Assembly (NCBI RefSeq): GCF_019915265.1
Contig: NZ_CP082780.1
Span: forward strand, 3,100,001-3,164,000
Length of the DNA stretch: 64,000 nt
Direction: 5' to 3'
Origin: Bacillus aquiflavi
GTDB taxonomy: Bacteria; Bacillota; Bacilli; Bacillales; Cytobacillaceae
Below, one piece after another: positions 36,195-45,014 of this stretch. Numbering within the stretch: the stretch's first letter is position 1; every line of letters starts with the position of its first letter. Under the pieces are notes generated by a model. That model was not told the origin of the DNA. It saw only the letters and a program-made list of their open reading frames with translations, and ran no database searches. Both the position numbers and the translations under genes were made by a program.

Positions 36195-36446
36195 TTAAAG
36201 GGTATTTTCATATTCAGAAACGTCAAACCCTTTAACTTTTAACATTTTAATTGCTTTCTCCCTCATATTTCCTGAGGATGCAGCAATATACCCACGAACA
36301 ACATCATCTTTTGTAACCGCTTCTTTTCCTTCAGCAGAAGCTAAAATGCTTTTCTCAATCCCCTTCTTTGCCATTGGACGTGCAAATACAGGAATTGGCT
36401 TCAATAACTCATCCAGTAATTCTTTTGCATCTTGTTGCCATTCCAT
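36195..36446 (-). CDS. Small PCP_red (DUF2621-like) protein
   Basis: An 83 aa cytoplasmic protein resembling the short protochlorophyllide-reductase C-terminal-like domain (PCP_red): WQQDAKELLDELLKPIPVFARPMAKKGIEKSI ordering of helices with a VTKDDVVRGYI segment. This domain is widespread in Bacillaceae as a stand-alone protein without chlorophyll metabolism; its function is unknown. AAAGGAGC lies 8 bases before the ATG at 36446. It lies between ywlG and glyA. Confidence 0.7.
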   Translation of the reverse strand: MEWQQDAKELLDELLKPIPVFARPMAKKGIEKSILASAEGKEAVTKDDVVRGYIAASSGNMREKAIKMLKVKGFDVSEYENTL

Positions 36447-36601
36447 TCTTATTGCTCCTTTCAAACAGTTCTGTTGTCATTAAAGCAAACAGTTACATAA
36501 TTTGCAACATTAACAGTGTAAAAATAAATTTAAAATGAATAATTCATTAAATTGACTTTGTAAAAATCAAACTGTTTTTTTGAAGGGCATAGGTAAATAG
36601 C

Positions 36602-37174
36602 TTAAAAACTGCAGCTTTGTGAATCACTTTTATAAACAGCCCGCTCGCCCCCAATTAGCTTCGGTCTAGTTTTTGCTAAAGTAATATGTGCAGCTCCAAG
36701 AGATTTTTGCTTAATCCTTACAGGTACTGCAACATGCTTTAAATGCATCCCAATAAGCGTATCACCAATGTCAATACCTGCATCAGCTTTTACAAACTCA
36801 ACAACGACTGGATCATGAAAATGCCGGAACGCATGCGTCGCCATTGCTCCTCCCGCAGTTCGAGCTGGAATAACAGATACCTCTTCTAACATTTTTTCTT
36901 TAGCCGTTGTTCGCTCAACAACGAGTGCCCGATTTAAATGCTCGCAACACTGAAATGCAAGCTGTACACCCGTTTTCTTTTGAAATTTCTTTAGTTCCTG
37001 ATAAATCATCTTAGCCACATCAATTGTACCTGCAGTCCCAATCTTTTCTCCAATTACTTCACTTGTACTGCAGCCGATAACAAGAAGATGATGGCTTGCT
37101 AAATTAGCCTCTTTTTAAAAATCTGCTAATATTTCAGCAAATTGTTGCTCTAGATTGCTTATTTTCTTATCCAT
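36602..37174 (-). pseudogene. ywlG: YwlG/UPF0340 family gene interrupted by a stop codon
   Basis: From the ATG at 37174 the minus-strand frame reads MDKKISNLEQQFAEILADF, then a TAA (37117-37115, codon 20), then continues in the same frame as [19 protein letters not shown] ... to the stop at 36602. The whole frame is 190 codons, the usual YwlG length, and the sense on both sides matches the family ([36 protein letters not shown]). Only one base change is needed to restore it. The first ATG after the stop is codon 53 (37018), which would remove a conserved segment, so the gene is probably inactive unless read through or mis-sequenced. Function of the family is unknown. It lies between rpiB and glyA. 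Confidence 0.8.
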
Positions 37175-37334
37175 GAAATCAACCCTTTTCATAAAAGTGT
37201 ACCTTCAATTGCCTGAGATAGTTGAAGTAAACTTTTACGCAAATCATAAACGCAGGATAGCTTATACCCATATACAATTAACTATAGTTTGTTGGTCAGC
37301 TGAATAAAAATATTTCTGCCATTAAGGTAACTTC

Positions 37335-37778
37335 TCAACGTTTACTTTCATACTCAGAAATTTTTCCAACACGACGCTCATGGCGGCCGCCTTCATAATC
37401 TGTTGTTAACCAAACCTTTGCAATTTCTCTTGCCAATCCTGGACCAATCACCCGCTCGCCCATCGCTAAAATATTACTGTCATTATGTTCACGTGTTGCC
37501 TTTGCACTAAATACATCATGAACTAAAGCACAACGAATTCCGTTTACTTTATTTGCAGCAATACTCATTCCAATTCCAGTTCCACAAATAAGAATGCCTT
37601 TATCAAATTCACCTGATGCTACTTTCTCTGCAACAGGTAATGCATAGTCAGGATAGTCTACAGACGTGCCACATTCGCAGCCAAAATCTTTATATTCAAT
37701 TCCCATTTCGTCCATCAGCTTCTTTATCTCTTCACGAATATTTACTCCTCCATGATCTGATCCAATTGCAACCATCAT
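37335..37778 (-). CDS. rpiB: Ribose-5-phosphate isomerase B family
   Basis: A RpiB/LacAB family sugar-phosphate isomerase (147 aa), predicted to interconvert ribose-5-phosphate and ribulose-5-phosphate in the pentose phosphate pathway. AIGSDHGGVNIREEI, the catalytic-Cys segment DFGCECGTSVDYPDYA and the GILICGTGIGMSIAANK loop are conserved. It corresponds to ywlF in B. subtilis order. AGGAGG lies 9 bases before tandem ATGs. Confidence 0.93.
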   Translation of the reverse strand: MMVAIGSDHGGVNIREEIKKLMDEMGIEYKDFGCECGTSVDYPDYALPVAEKVASGEFDKGILICGTGIGMSIAANKVNGIRCALVHDVFSAKATREHNDSNILAMGERVIGPGLAREIAKVWLTTDYEGGRHERRVGKISEYESKR

Positions 37779-37979
37779 CTGTCATAACCTCCTAAAGGAA
37801 TTTAATCCATATGTAAAACTTATTTTGACATAGTGACATGAAAATATAAAGTAGAGCAATCTAAACTCTTACATCAATATTTCGTTATAAGGACGTATGA
37901 ACGCCCCTGCATTCAACGTCTCGAACTAACATGTGTTTTCAAATCAGTGTGAACTCTTTGATCATTTTTTAAAAAAGTA

Positions 37980-38414
37980 TTATTTCTGTAACTTGCTCAC
38001 TATTTTTCCAATATAATCATTTAATTCTGTAAATGTAGATCTATACACTTCAATTGATCCCCCGAATGGGTCAATAATATCGCCTTCTTCTCCGACAAAT
38101 TCTTTCAATGTAAAATTTTTTTTAACAGCTTGAGGAAAATGATTCATTATAGCGGATTTATGACCAGCTGTCATTGTTAAAATATGTGTCGCCCATTCTA
38201 TTTGTTTTTCTGTTAATAGTGCCGATTGATGTAAATGGTCAATGTTGTTTTCTAATAATACAGCCTTTGTATTTTGTGATGATTGATTGCCTTCAACAGC
38301 AAAAACACCAGCTGATCTCACTTCAATTCCGTTTATTTTTTTGCTTTTTAAAATGGCTTCTGCCATCGGACTGCGACAAGTATTTCCTGTGCAAACAAAC
38401 AAAATTCTGATCAT
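37980..38414 (-). CDS. ywlE: Protein-arginine phosphatase YwlE
   Basis: A low-molecular-weight phosphatase (144 aa) of the YwlE type, which removes phosphate from phospho-arginine laid down by McsB. The active-site loop CTGNTCRS (Cys8 to Ser15) carries Thr12, equivalent to the Thr known to select phospho-arginine over phospho-tyrosine. The general-acid Asp lies in IIDPFGGS. The gene position between mntP and rpiB matches B. subtilis. Confidence 0.92.
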   Translation of the reverse strand: MIRILFVCTGNTCRSPMAEAILKSKKINGIEVRSAGVFAVEGNQSSQNTKAVLLENNIDHLHQSALLTEKQIEWATHILTMTAGHKSAIMNHFPQAVKKNFTLKEFVGEEGDIIDPFGGSIEVYRSTFTELNDYIGKIVSKLQK

Positions 38415-38492
38415 TTATTGGTCGTCCCCCTTTCTATCTATTATAAGCTAAAAAAGCTTAATTCAAAATAGAGGGGATATATATCCGTAACA

Positions 38493-39044
38493 TTACCAAA
38501 TGAGTAGCTTCAATCCAAAGATAAGCATAATGCTGCCTCCAAACGCTTGACTATAATCTCCAAGGAAGCCTTGAACCTTCCGTCCTAAAATTAAACCAGT
38601 CCAAGTCAAAATTGTAGTAGCTACTCCGAAACTAATAATGACTAACATAATTCGCGCACCATAAATTCCAAAAGTTAGCCCAACTGAAAAACTATCCAAG
38701 CTAACAATAAAGCCAAATATAAACAGCCCGAAACCAATAGGTTTCATCACATTATTTTTATTAGAACTAAAACTTGATAACAGCATCTGGACTCCGAGAA
38801 TTACTAGCAGTGCTCCGCCGATATATGTTGCAACTACCCCAAAATATTCCGATAAATACTTACCAAGTACTATCCCTAAAAGAGGCATCCAAATATGAAA
38901 AAAACCTATCGTAATGCCAATTTTAAAAATTTGGAGCAGACGTAATTTAAACAACCCCATACCTAAGCTGACTGAAAAAGCATCCATTCCTAAAGCAAAG
39001 GCGATTAAAAGTAAAGTAAATAATTCCTCAATTACTTCTGTCAT
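38493..39044 (-). CDS. mntP: Manganese efflux pump MntP
   Basis: A small inner-membrane Mn(II) exporter of the MntP (YebN/YwlD) family, 183 aa with six helices. The two repeat motifs with conserved Asp are [14 protein letters not shown] and [15 protein letters not shown] chose the ATG at 39044 because AAGGAGGAAAA precedes it; an open extension to 39071 lacks a ribosome site. In B. subtilis MntP expression responds to MntR; no MntR box was identified here. Confidence 0.92.
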   Translation of the reverse strand: MTEVIEELFTLLLIAFALGMDAFSVSLGMGLFKLRLLQIFKIGITIGFFHIWMPLLGIVLGKYLSEYFGVVATYIGGALLVILGVQMLLSSFSSNKNNVMKPIGFGLFIFGFIVSLDSFSVGLTFGIYGARIMLVIISFGVATTILTWTGLILGRKVQGFLGDYSQAFGGSIMLIFGLKLLIW

Positions 39045-39137
39045 GAGTTTTCCTCCTTGGACTAGCATCATTCAAGCATATGCATTTACAGAATTTTTTA
39101 GAAGGAATTATTTACTTGGTCACGTTTACAAACAAAT

Positions 39138-39167
39138 GCAAAAAGAGAGCATAATCAGCTCTCACAA
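39138..39167 (-). terminator. Terminator after ywlC
   Basis: On the minus strand GAGAGC, a 7-base loop and GCTCTC are followed by TTTTTG. It lies between the ywlC stop and mntP. Confidence 0.65.
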
Positions 39168-39226
39168 ATAATTATTTTGGATTTTTACTTCAGTCTAAAG
39201 ACAAGAAAATGATAAGGAAAATAAAA

Positions 39227-40261
39227 TTAGCTCTCATTTATTTCTTTAATAAGTTGATTTCCTGCTGCTTTTGAAAGGCGATTCATAATTGCTTGTCCTA
39301 CACCAATGGGTGGAAAAACTTCTCCATATATTATATCTACTTGTAGATCATTAAAAGTTCTAAGCGTTTCATATAAATGACTTGCAACTGACTCAAGATT
39401 GCGTCTTTCGCCACATGCTAACACAACATCCGCCTCGTACTCGTCTTTATATTCTTCTGTTGTTAATATACCGATCCTTAATCCGGCAGCTCGTTTCTCG
39501 TCTGCAAGTTGCTGCAGAAAACTACGGCTTCCCTCAACTAAAAAAAACGGGGCATTAGGAGCATAATGACGATATTTCATCCCAGGAGATTTTGGAGCGG
39601 CCCCCTTATCAATTAAGGCTTGATCAATCGCAACAGTTTTAATGACTTCTTCAAGCTGTTCTTTTGTAATCCCACCAGGTCGTAAAATAATCGGCGGGTT
39701 TTCTGTACAGTCAACAACTGTTGATTCCACACCTACATTAGTTGGACCACCGTCTACAATTGCAGATATCTTTCCTGCTAAATCAGCATAAACGTGTTTT
39801 GCCGTTGTTGGACTAGGTTTTCCTGATTGATTTGCACTTGGAGCTGCAATAGGAAGCTTACACTTTTTTATAATGGCAAGAGCAATAGGATGATTAGGCA
39901 TTCTAACAGCGACTGTTGAAAGTCCTGCAGTGGCCCGATTTGAAAGTGTGCCAAATTTTTTCTTTAAAACAAGCGTCAGCGGCCCAGGCCAAAAAGCTTT
40001 CATCAATTTTTTCGCCTCATTTGAAACTTCACTGACGATATCATTGAGCTGATCGAAATCCCCAATATGAATAATTAATGGGTTATCAGCCGGTCTTCCC
40101 TTTGCCGAAAAAATTTTAACGATCGCTTTATCATCATTCGCATTTCCAGCTAAACCATAAACTGTTTCAGTAGGTAACGCGACAACTTCATTTTTCTGTA
40201 AAAGCTCAGCTGCTTGTGTAATTTGTGGACAACTTTCTAAATTATCCACATTTTTATCCAC
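39227..40261 (-). CDS. ywlC: L-threonylcarbamoyladenylate synthase
   Basis: A Sua5-type TsaC enzyme (344 aa) that makes threonylcarbamoyl-AMP for the t6A37 modification of ANN-decoding tRNAs. The YrdC domain occupies about 15-205 (VALPTETVYGLAGNA, KGRPADNPLIIHI, PSANQSGKPSPT), and a Sua5 C-terminal domain (about 235-340) follows, joined by SPGMKYRHYAP. The start is uncertain: GTG at 40261 or GTG at 40249, neither with a strong ribosome site. The start region itself contains DnaA-box sequence. Confidence 0.93.
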   Translation of the reverse strand: MDKNVDNLESCPQITQAAELLQKNEVVALPTETVYGLAGNANDDKAIVKIFSAKGRPADNPLIIHIGDFDQLNDIVSEVSNEAKKLMKAFWPGPLTLVLKKKFGTLSNRATAGLSTVAVRMPNHPIALAIIKKCKLPIAAPSANQSGKPSPTTAKHVYADLAGKISAIVDGGPTNVGVESTVVDCTENPPIILRPGGITKEQLEEVIKTVAIDQALIDKGAAPKSPGMKYRHYAPNAPFFLVEGSRSFLQQLADEKRAAGLRIGILTTEEYKDEYEADVVLACGERRNLESVASHLYETLRTFNDLQVDIIYGEVFPPIGVGQAIMNRLSKAAGNQLIKEINES

Positions 40262-40500
40262 TATTAATTAACTTTTTTTGTGTTCATTTTTATCCACTTC
40301 CGTTCTTAAACTTCAAAAAAATATACTTTCTGTGTAATCTTAAGCATTTTATTAAAGATTACGTTGAAAGTATAAAAGAAGAAAGTCGTGAACACAAGTC
40401 TTGTCCACAAATTGTGAATAAGTTTATTGTTTTAGTGGATAACTTTGGTGTTATATCCACAATTCATATGAATAATTTCATAAAAAACAAATCATCCACA
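40224..40500. promoter_or_regulatory. Cluster of nine DnaA boxes
   Basis: Nine 9-mers match TTATCCACA with at most one mismatch. Plus orientation: 40242 (perfect), 40254, 40290, 40401, 40453 and 40492. Minus orientation: 40224, 40413 and 40434. They fall in two groups (40224-40298 and 40401-40500) around a 19-bp inverted repeat at 40323-40373. Such density is far above chance and marks a likely DnaA-binding cluster between ywlC and ywlB. I recall that the ywlC region of B. subtilis is among the chromosomal DnaA-binding sites outside oriC; that is from memory, not checked. Confidence 0.85.
40323..40373. repeat. Inverted repeat within the DnaA-box cluster
   Basis: ATACTTTCTGTGTAATCTT (40323-40341) and AAGATTACGTTGAAAGTAT (40355-40373) match at 16 of 19 positions around a 13-base loop. 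No T-run follows cleanly, so it may be a weak terminator or a DNA structural element separating the two box groups. Confidence 0.5.
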
Positions 40501-40907
40501 GTTAAAAGGTGAGAGACATGTTCAGACTCAAAAATTTTTTTTGGTAACTCTTTCATACCCGTATAGGAAAAACCGAGCATTTCCAAAAAAGGTACTGTCT
40601 CTTGTTTATTCGAAGCTAAATAAATTTCTTTCATTTCTTTCTCTTTCGCTAAATGCAAGATCTGTTCGAATAAAGCGAGTAACTCTTCCTCACTCGTTCC
40701 AGGTGTAAGTACGAGCGATCGAAGTACACCAATTTCTCCAAGAGGTTCAATTCCTAATGTTGTTTTTATGTTACAATTAACATCTTCCATTAAAACAAAA
40801 TAATCAACAGAACTTGTAATCCCTTCTGTACCAATGTTAGCACGGTCAAGAAAATCTATTAGTTTCGGTAAATCACATTTATTTGCTCGACGTAATACAG
40901 TTTGCAT
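40464..40907 (-). CDS. ywlB: GNAT family N-acetyltransferase YwlB
   Basis: A GNAT-fold acyltransferase (147 aa): LRRANKCDLPKLIDFL at the N terminus, a beta-strand LGEIGVLRSLVLTPG, and a C-terminal FLEMLGFSYTG. The usual acetyl-CoA RxxGxG/A loop is weak (PGTSEEEL), so cofactor binding is uncertain. The ATG at 40907 has GGTGGAGG upstream; the frame is open to 40922. Its last 12 codons overlap the DnaA-box cluster. The substrate is unknown. Confidence 0.8.
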   Translation of the reverse strand: MQTVLRRANKCDLPKLIDFLDRANIGTEGITSSVDYFVLMEDVNCNIKTTLGIEPLGEIGVLRSLVLTPGTSEEELLALFEQILHLAKEKEMKEIYLASNKQETVPFLEMLGFSYTGMKELPKKIFESEHVSHLLTVDDLFFMKLFI

Positions 40908-40997
40908 ATTCCTCCACCTCAACTTCCTCTATTCTATTTCTATGAATATGAAAGAGTAGGCAAAGTAGAACAAATAATTTATAAATTTTTTTCACTA

Positions 40998-41987
40998 TTA
41001 AAATATCTTTTCCCATAATTCTTTTATGAAAAACTTAACTTTAATAGGTTCTTCATCATTTTCAACGTATAGGGGAACCGTTTCGACATTTTCAGTCTCC
41101 TTTACAGGATGTTCATTAACTTTATCATCTATTTCTTTAATCGTTTCACCTTCATTAAGCGTCACTTTCGTACTCGTTTCTTCGGCAAGCGCTTCTACCG
41201 TTTTGTCGGTTTCATTTTTAGAGATTACCTCCTCTGTGTTATTAGTCTCTTCTTTAGAGATTGATTCTCCTGGCTTATTAGTCTCTTCTTTAGAATTTGT
41301 TTCTACCGTTTTACTAGTCTCCCCCTTAGAGATCGCTTCCACTTTTTTTTCATTTTTTTCTTCAGAAATTACTTCGGTTTTTCTATCAGTTTCTACTTGT
41401 TTATACTGGCTAGATGCTTCATTTTCAATTGTTTCTTTAATATTATCTTCTTTATTACTTTCCCCTTCAAAACCGTCACTCACGGCAACACCGTTTGAGA
41501 AATCAAGAAAGCATAAAGGCGGATATAAAACACACCACCAATTTGCTCCTTCTCCGTTTCCAAGTGTAATAAGAATCGCTTCATACTCTCCCGCTGGATA
41601 TAAAAACTGTCCATAAAGCTTTGTTGGAAATTGAACTTTACCAAAATCAACATCAACAGTTTGAGAAACACCCTCTTTTTTGACTACTACTTCAGCAATT
41701 TTTTGTATTTCAGGTAATCGCGACTTAATTAATTCTCTCGCATCTTCTATTGACGTTAAATCAGCAACCCATTCTGTTATTTCTTTATTGACCGCATCCC
41801 GAACAGATCGTTTTAATTGTTGATCATCGCTAGAATCACTATTTGCTAAAATCCGCAGTCGAATTGCCTCCTGTGGAATAATGGTGACATCATTTGCCAC
41901 CACCTCTGCTTTAGGTATATATAAATTTAAAATTGTTCCTATTGATAATATAATTAAATAACTCCATGCAATTGTTTTTTGTTTCAT
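40998..41987 (-). CDS. spoIIR: Stage II sporulation protein R with repeat insertion
   Basis: SpoIIR is secreted from the forespore and triggers SpoIIGA to process pro-sigma-E in the mother cell. A signal anchor (about 8-28) leads into the SpoIIR domain (IRLRILANSDSSDDQQLKR ... GANWWCVLYPPLCFLD). The family C terminus (VKFFIKELWEKIF) is kept, but about 140 residues of Glu/Lys/Thr/Ser-rich sequence with 14-residue periodicity (SKEETNK-type) lie between the two parts, making this 329 aa rather than the about 220 aa of B. subtilis. The start is the ATG at 41987; a GTG three codons earlier is also open. A sigma-F-like promoter lies at 42013-42042. Confidence 0.92.
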   Translation of the reverse strand: MKQKTIAWSYLIILSIGTILNLYIPKAEVVANDVTIIPQEAIRLRILANSDSSDDQQLKRSVRDAVNKEITEWVADLTSIEDARELIKSRLPEIQKIAEVVVKKEGVSQTVDVDFGKVQFPTKLYGQFLYPAGEYEAILITLGNGEGANWWCVLYPPLCFLDFSNGVAVSDGFEGESNKEDNIKETIENEASSQYKQVETDRKTEVISEEKNEKKVEAISKGETSKTVETNSKEETNKPGESISKEETNNTEEVISKNETDKTVEALAEETSTKVTLNEGETIKEIDDKVNEHPVKETENVETVPLYVENDEEPIKVKFFIKELWEKIF

Positions 41988-42012
41988 TTTTAGCACCGCC
42001 CCTTCACTACAA

Positions 42013-42042
42013 CAGTATGGACAAGGTATAAGTATCCTAAAC
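42013..42042 (-). promoter_or_regulatory. Candidate sigma-F promoter of spoIIR
   Basis: On the minus strand GTTTA (42042-42038), a 15-base spacer and GTCCATACTG (42022-42013) fit the sigma-F consensus well. The element is 26 bases before spoIIR, a known sigma-F gene. The group II intron relic ends only about 70 bases upstream. Confidence 0.5.
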
Positions 42043-42109
42043 TATTAAAATTAAAAAGATTGAATGTAACTTTTTATCTATCCATCATCTGCATAAATTT
42101 GTAATTTTA

Positions 42110-42727
42110 ATCGAGTAAAGAGAAAAGTTAAATAACTTTCCGTCCCTCTCACACCACCGTACGTAGGGTTCCGTATACTGCGGTTCAATTAAGATGAATA
42201 ACGCAAAGTTTCGTAACGAACTTGCAGACTTTTCAGTCCTTGGCTTTCCCAGTAGGAATGCCGAAGATACTGTATAATATGGGGCTTTTTGAAATACGCC
42301 AGTACCCTTTCCGGGTATTCGCTTTTCCGTATGGAATCTTTAAGCAAGTGAGGTTTCTGATCCTTGTCCGAGGATTCTTCCAATTCTTCCATAGACACAT
42401 TCTCGATCTTCGTTTAATCCAACTAGGTTATGAACAGAACTTCACGTTTCTGTCAGAACTCCCCGGGTAAGCGCATGCACTTTCACACCATCTATCCGCC
42501 TCATTTACTTGATATGGCCTTCGGCAGAAAGAGCTTTATTTTGTTTGGCAAACTCACTCAATCATATCTAACCTTGTATGAGATTCGTGTTCCTCGGATC
42601 GGTGTTTTGCCTCCAGCTTCCTTCAGATTCCATGTCACCACGGACACCCTTGCTCTTGGCTAACCTCTACTTCTGTCTTCGGGGTTTGGGACTTGCACCC
42701 TATAGTTCATGCGCTTGCCGGGCGCAC
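42110..42727 (-). mobile_element. Group IIC intron with most of its reverse transcriptase deleted
   Basis: Read on the minus strand, the 5' end is GTGCGCCCGGCAAGCGCATG, the conserved group II start, placed one base after a terminator T-run. Domain I continues with GGGTGCAAGTCCC. Near the other end a 34-base domain V (42186-42153) begins GAACCGCAGTATACGG and ends TACGGTGGT; a short domain VI and a CTCGAT end near 42110 follow. Insertion straight after a Rho-independent terminator is the known habit of group IIC introns. Full elements are about 1.9 kb; here the reverse transcriptase is reduced to its C-terminal tail (42189-42421). The exact 3' boundary is inferred. Confidence 0.8.
42189..42421 (-). 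pseudogene. C-terminal remnant of group II intron reverse transcriptase/maturase
   Basis: In one minus-strand frame, WIKRRSRMCLWKNWKNPRTR leads to ANTRKGYWRISKSPIL, the hallmark maturase/DNA-binding tail of group IIC reverse transcriptases. A frameshift then moves to a second frame, which ends YWESQGLKSLQVRYETLRYS before a TAA at 42189. The palm and finger domains with the YADD active site are absent, so no functional enzyme is made. About 350 residues appear to have been lost through an internal deletion with a junction near 42422. Confidence 0.78.
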
Positions 42728-42728
42728 C

Positions 42729-42760
42729 AAAAAGACCTCGAATCATATGTTCAAGGTCTT
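42729..42760 (-). terminator. Terminator after prmC, intron insertion site
   Basis: On the minus strand AAGACCTTGAA pairs with TTCGAGGTCTT (one mismatch), followed by five T residues; the intron begins one base later at 42727. It terminates the prfA-prmC unit. Confidence 0.8.
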
Positions 42761-42797
42761 AAACTGTTGACATGCGCTTTCAACCAGTTTGGAGAAA

Positions 42798-43703
42798 TTA
42801 ATTCAAATATTGACTTTTTATAAACCCCTTCATTATTTCTGCAAAAACAAAGCGATCTTTACCATTAATATCATTAACAATTTCTACGTTTGCTACTGGA
42901 AAAGTTTTTTTAAATAAATTTGCAACAGTTATTGCTTGTCCAGCTCCGACTTCGAAACCAACGAGAGCCTTTTCACTTAGAACTGCTGGTAACTCATTCA
43001 TAAACCTTTTATAAAATTGCAGACCATCTGACCCAGCAAACAATGCCTGATGTGGTTCATAGTCTTTTACTGTAGGAGATAATATTTCAATATCTTTTTC
43101 AGGAATATAAGGCGGATTAGAGATCACAACATCAAGTGTCCTTTTTTGTTCAATAAATGGACTTAACAAATTTCCGATAATAAACTGAATATCTGCCCCT
43201 AAACGAACCGAATTCTTTTTTGCTACTTCTATTGATTTTACGGATATATCTGTTGCCGAAATATCAAGAAACGGATTCTCTAGCTTTAACGTAATGGCAA
43301 TTGCTCCGCTTCCTGTTCCAATGTCGGCAAGCTTAAGTTGCTTTCTTTGAGAAAAAAAACGCTCAATCCGCTGTATAGTTCCAAGTACAAGTTCCTCTGT
43401 TTCAGGTCTAGGAATAAGAACTTCTTTGTTTACAATAAATGTTCTTCCATAAAACTCTTCTTTACCAATTAAATATTGAACAGGAACACCTTCAATATGG
43501 CGATAAATAGCATCTTCAAACGCTCTCAATATATCTTCTTCCATTTCACTTTGTAAGTTGGCTAGTAATTGAGCACGTTCCATTCCTGTAAAATGACAGA
43601 GTAACAACTCTCCTGCATTTTTATCACGTCCGGACTGTATTAAAAAAGAAGAAGCCCAGTTTAAGGCTTCGTATATTTTCTTTATGTTACCCATTGTTTT
43701 CAT
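42798..43703 (-). CDS. prmC: Release factor glutamine methyltransferase
   Basis: Methylates the Gln of the GGQ motif in release factors RF1 and RF2, using S-adenosylmethionine (301 aa). The AdoMet loop is [12 protein letters not shown], and the substrate-Gln motif NPPY lies in [13 protein letters not shown]. An N-terminal helical domain (about 1-85) binds the release factor. It overlaps prfA by 17 bases, so it is translationally coupled to its own substrate. The intron relic lies just downstream. Confidence 0.96.
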   Translation of the reverse strand: MKTMGNIKKIYEALNWASSFLIQSGRDKNAGELLLCHFTGMERAQLLANLQSEMEEDILRAFEDAIYRHIEGVPVQYLIGKEEFYGRTFIVNKEVLIPRPETEELVLGTIQRIERFFSQRKQLKLADIGTGSGAIAITLKLENPFLDISATDISVKSIEVAKKNSVRLGADIQFIIGNLLSPFIEQKRTLDVVISNPPYIPEKDIEILSPTVKDYEPHQALFAGSDGLQFYKRFMNELPAVLSEKALVGFEVGAGQAITVANLFKKTFPVANVEIVNDINGKDRFVFAEIMKGFIKSQYLN

Positions 43704-44760
43704 TTTCCAATTTCCTTGATTGGTCCTCTAAAACAAGCGCATCAATAATTTCATCCAGTTTCCCTTCTAGAATTTGATCCAGCTTTTGAATGGTTAATCC
43801 GATGCGATGATCAGTCACACGGTTCTGCGGGAAATTGTACGTACGAATTCGCTCGGATCGATCACCAGAACCTACTGCCGATTTCCTTTGTTGATCGTAT
43901 TCTGCTTGAGCTTCTTGTTGAAATTTATCATAAATTCGAGCACGCAAAACCTTCATTGCCTTCTCTTTATTTTTAATCTGTGACTTCTCATCTTGACATG
44001 AAACAACAATTCCAGTCGGCAAATGTGTCAGTCTAACTGCCGACATCGTTGTATTTACGCTTTGTCCACCTGGTCCACTTGAGGCAAATGTATCAACACG
44101 AATATCTTTCTCATGAACATCTACTTCTACATCTTCTGCTTCTGGCAAACATGCAACCGTAGCTGTAGATGTATGAATTCTTCCTCCTGATTCGGTTTCC
44201 GGAACGCGCTGTACACGATGGGCACCGTTTTCAAACTTTAATTTTGAATAACGACCTTTACCATTAATCATAAAAATGATTTCTTTATAGCCCCCAAGTC
44301 CAGTGGAATGAGCTTCTATTACCTCTGTTTTCCACCCTTTTGCTTCTGCGTAACGGCTATACATTCGATAAAGATTGCCGGCAAAAAGGGCTGCTTCTTC
44401 TCCACCAGCTGCACCTCGTATTTCCATAATAACGTTTTTATCGTCATTAGGGTCTTTTGGGATAAGTAAGATTTTTAAACGAGCTTCTAAAGCTTCCTTG
44501 CTTTCTCCTAGCTCATCAAGCTCTTCTTTGACCATTTCCCGCATTTCTGCATCAAGCTTCTCATCGAGCATTGCCTTTGCATCTTCGTATTGTTGGCAAA
44601 TTTCTTTATACTCTCGATATGTTTGTACTGTTTCATCTATATCAGACTGCTCTTTAGAATATTCACGCAGTTTTTCAGGATCGTTTATGATTTCAGGATC
44701 ACTTAGCAACTCATTTAATTTCTCATAACGGTCTTCAACCGCTTGAAGTCGATCAAACAT
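43687..44760 (-). CDS. prfA: Peptide chain release factor 1
   Basis: Recognises UAA and UAG and triggers peptide release (357 aa). The catalytic GGQ lies in [20 protein letters not shown]. The anticodon-like region is in the [17 protein letters not shown] stretch just upstream. An N-terminal helical domain (about 1-110) and a basic C terminus complete the protein. It is followed by an overlapping prmC. Confidence 0.97.
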   Translation of the reverse strand: MFDRLQAVEDRYEKLNELLSDPEIINDPEKLREYSKEQSDIDETVQTYREYKEICQQYEDAKAMLDEKLDAEMREMVKEELDELGESKEALEARLKILLIPKDPNDDKNVIMEIRGAAGGEEAALFAGNLYRMYSRYAEAKGWKTEVIEAHSTGLGGYKEIIFMINGKGRYSKLKFENGAHRVQRVPETESGGRIHTSTATVACLPEAEDVEVDVHEKDIRVDTFASSGPGGQSVNTTMSAVRLTHLPTGIVVSCQDEKSQIKNKEKAMKVLRARIYDKFQQEAQAEYDQQRKSAVGSGDRSERIRTYNFPQNRVTDHRIGLTIQKLDQILEGKLDEIIDALVLEDQSRKLENENNG

Positions 44761-45014
44761 GGTAATTCACCTCTTTTTTTCTCCATAACATTACAATTAT
44801 ATTATAGATAAAACAAAACTTCAATCATGTAGGATTCATATGAATCATCTTCCAACCAGCATTTAGCTTCCACCATTCTCTGCACTCTAGTCTATGTTGA
44901 AAAAATTTTATACCTCAAAGTTAATATTGAACAAAAAAAGATTCGTAATCAAGAAAGTTCAACATTTTCAAAAGATTTTTTACCTTTTATATTCTTTTTT
45001 TAGTTTGGATGTTC

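Noticed and set aside
40225-40512. Plus-strand open frame of 95 codons in the ywlC-ywlB gap
   Set aside because: It spans the DnaA-box cluster, has no ribosome site and shows low-complexity composition (Phe, Asn, Lys rich); better explained as non-coding.
41026-41616. Plus-strand open frame of 196 codons opposite spoIIR
   Set aside because: It is a Ser/Val/Leu-rich mirror of the Glu/Lys/Thr repeat in SpoIIR and has no independent support.
42222-42823. Several plus-strand open frames over the intron region
   Set aside because: They lie on the antisense strand of the group II intron RNA and carry no protein-family signals.
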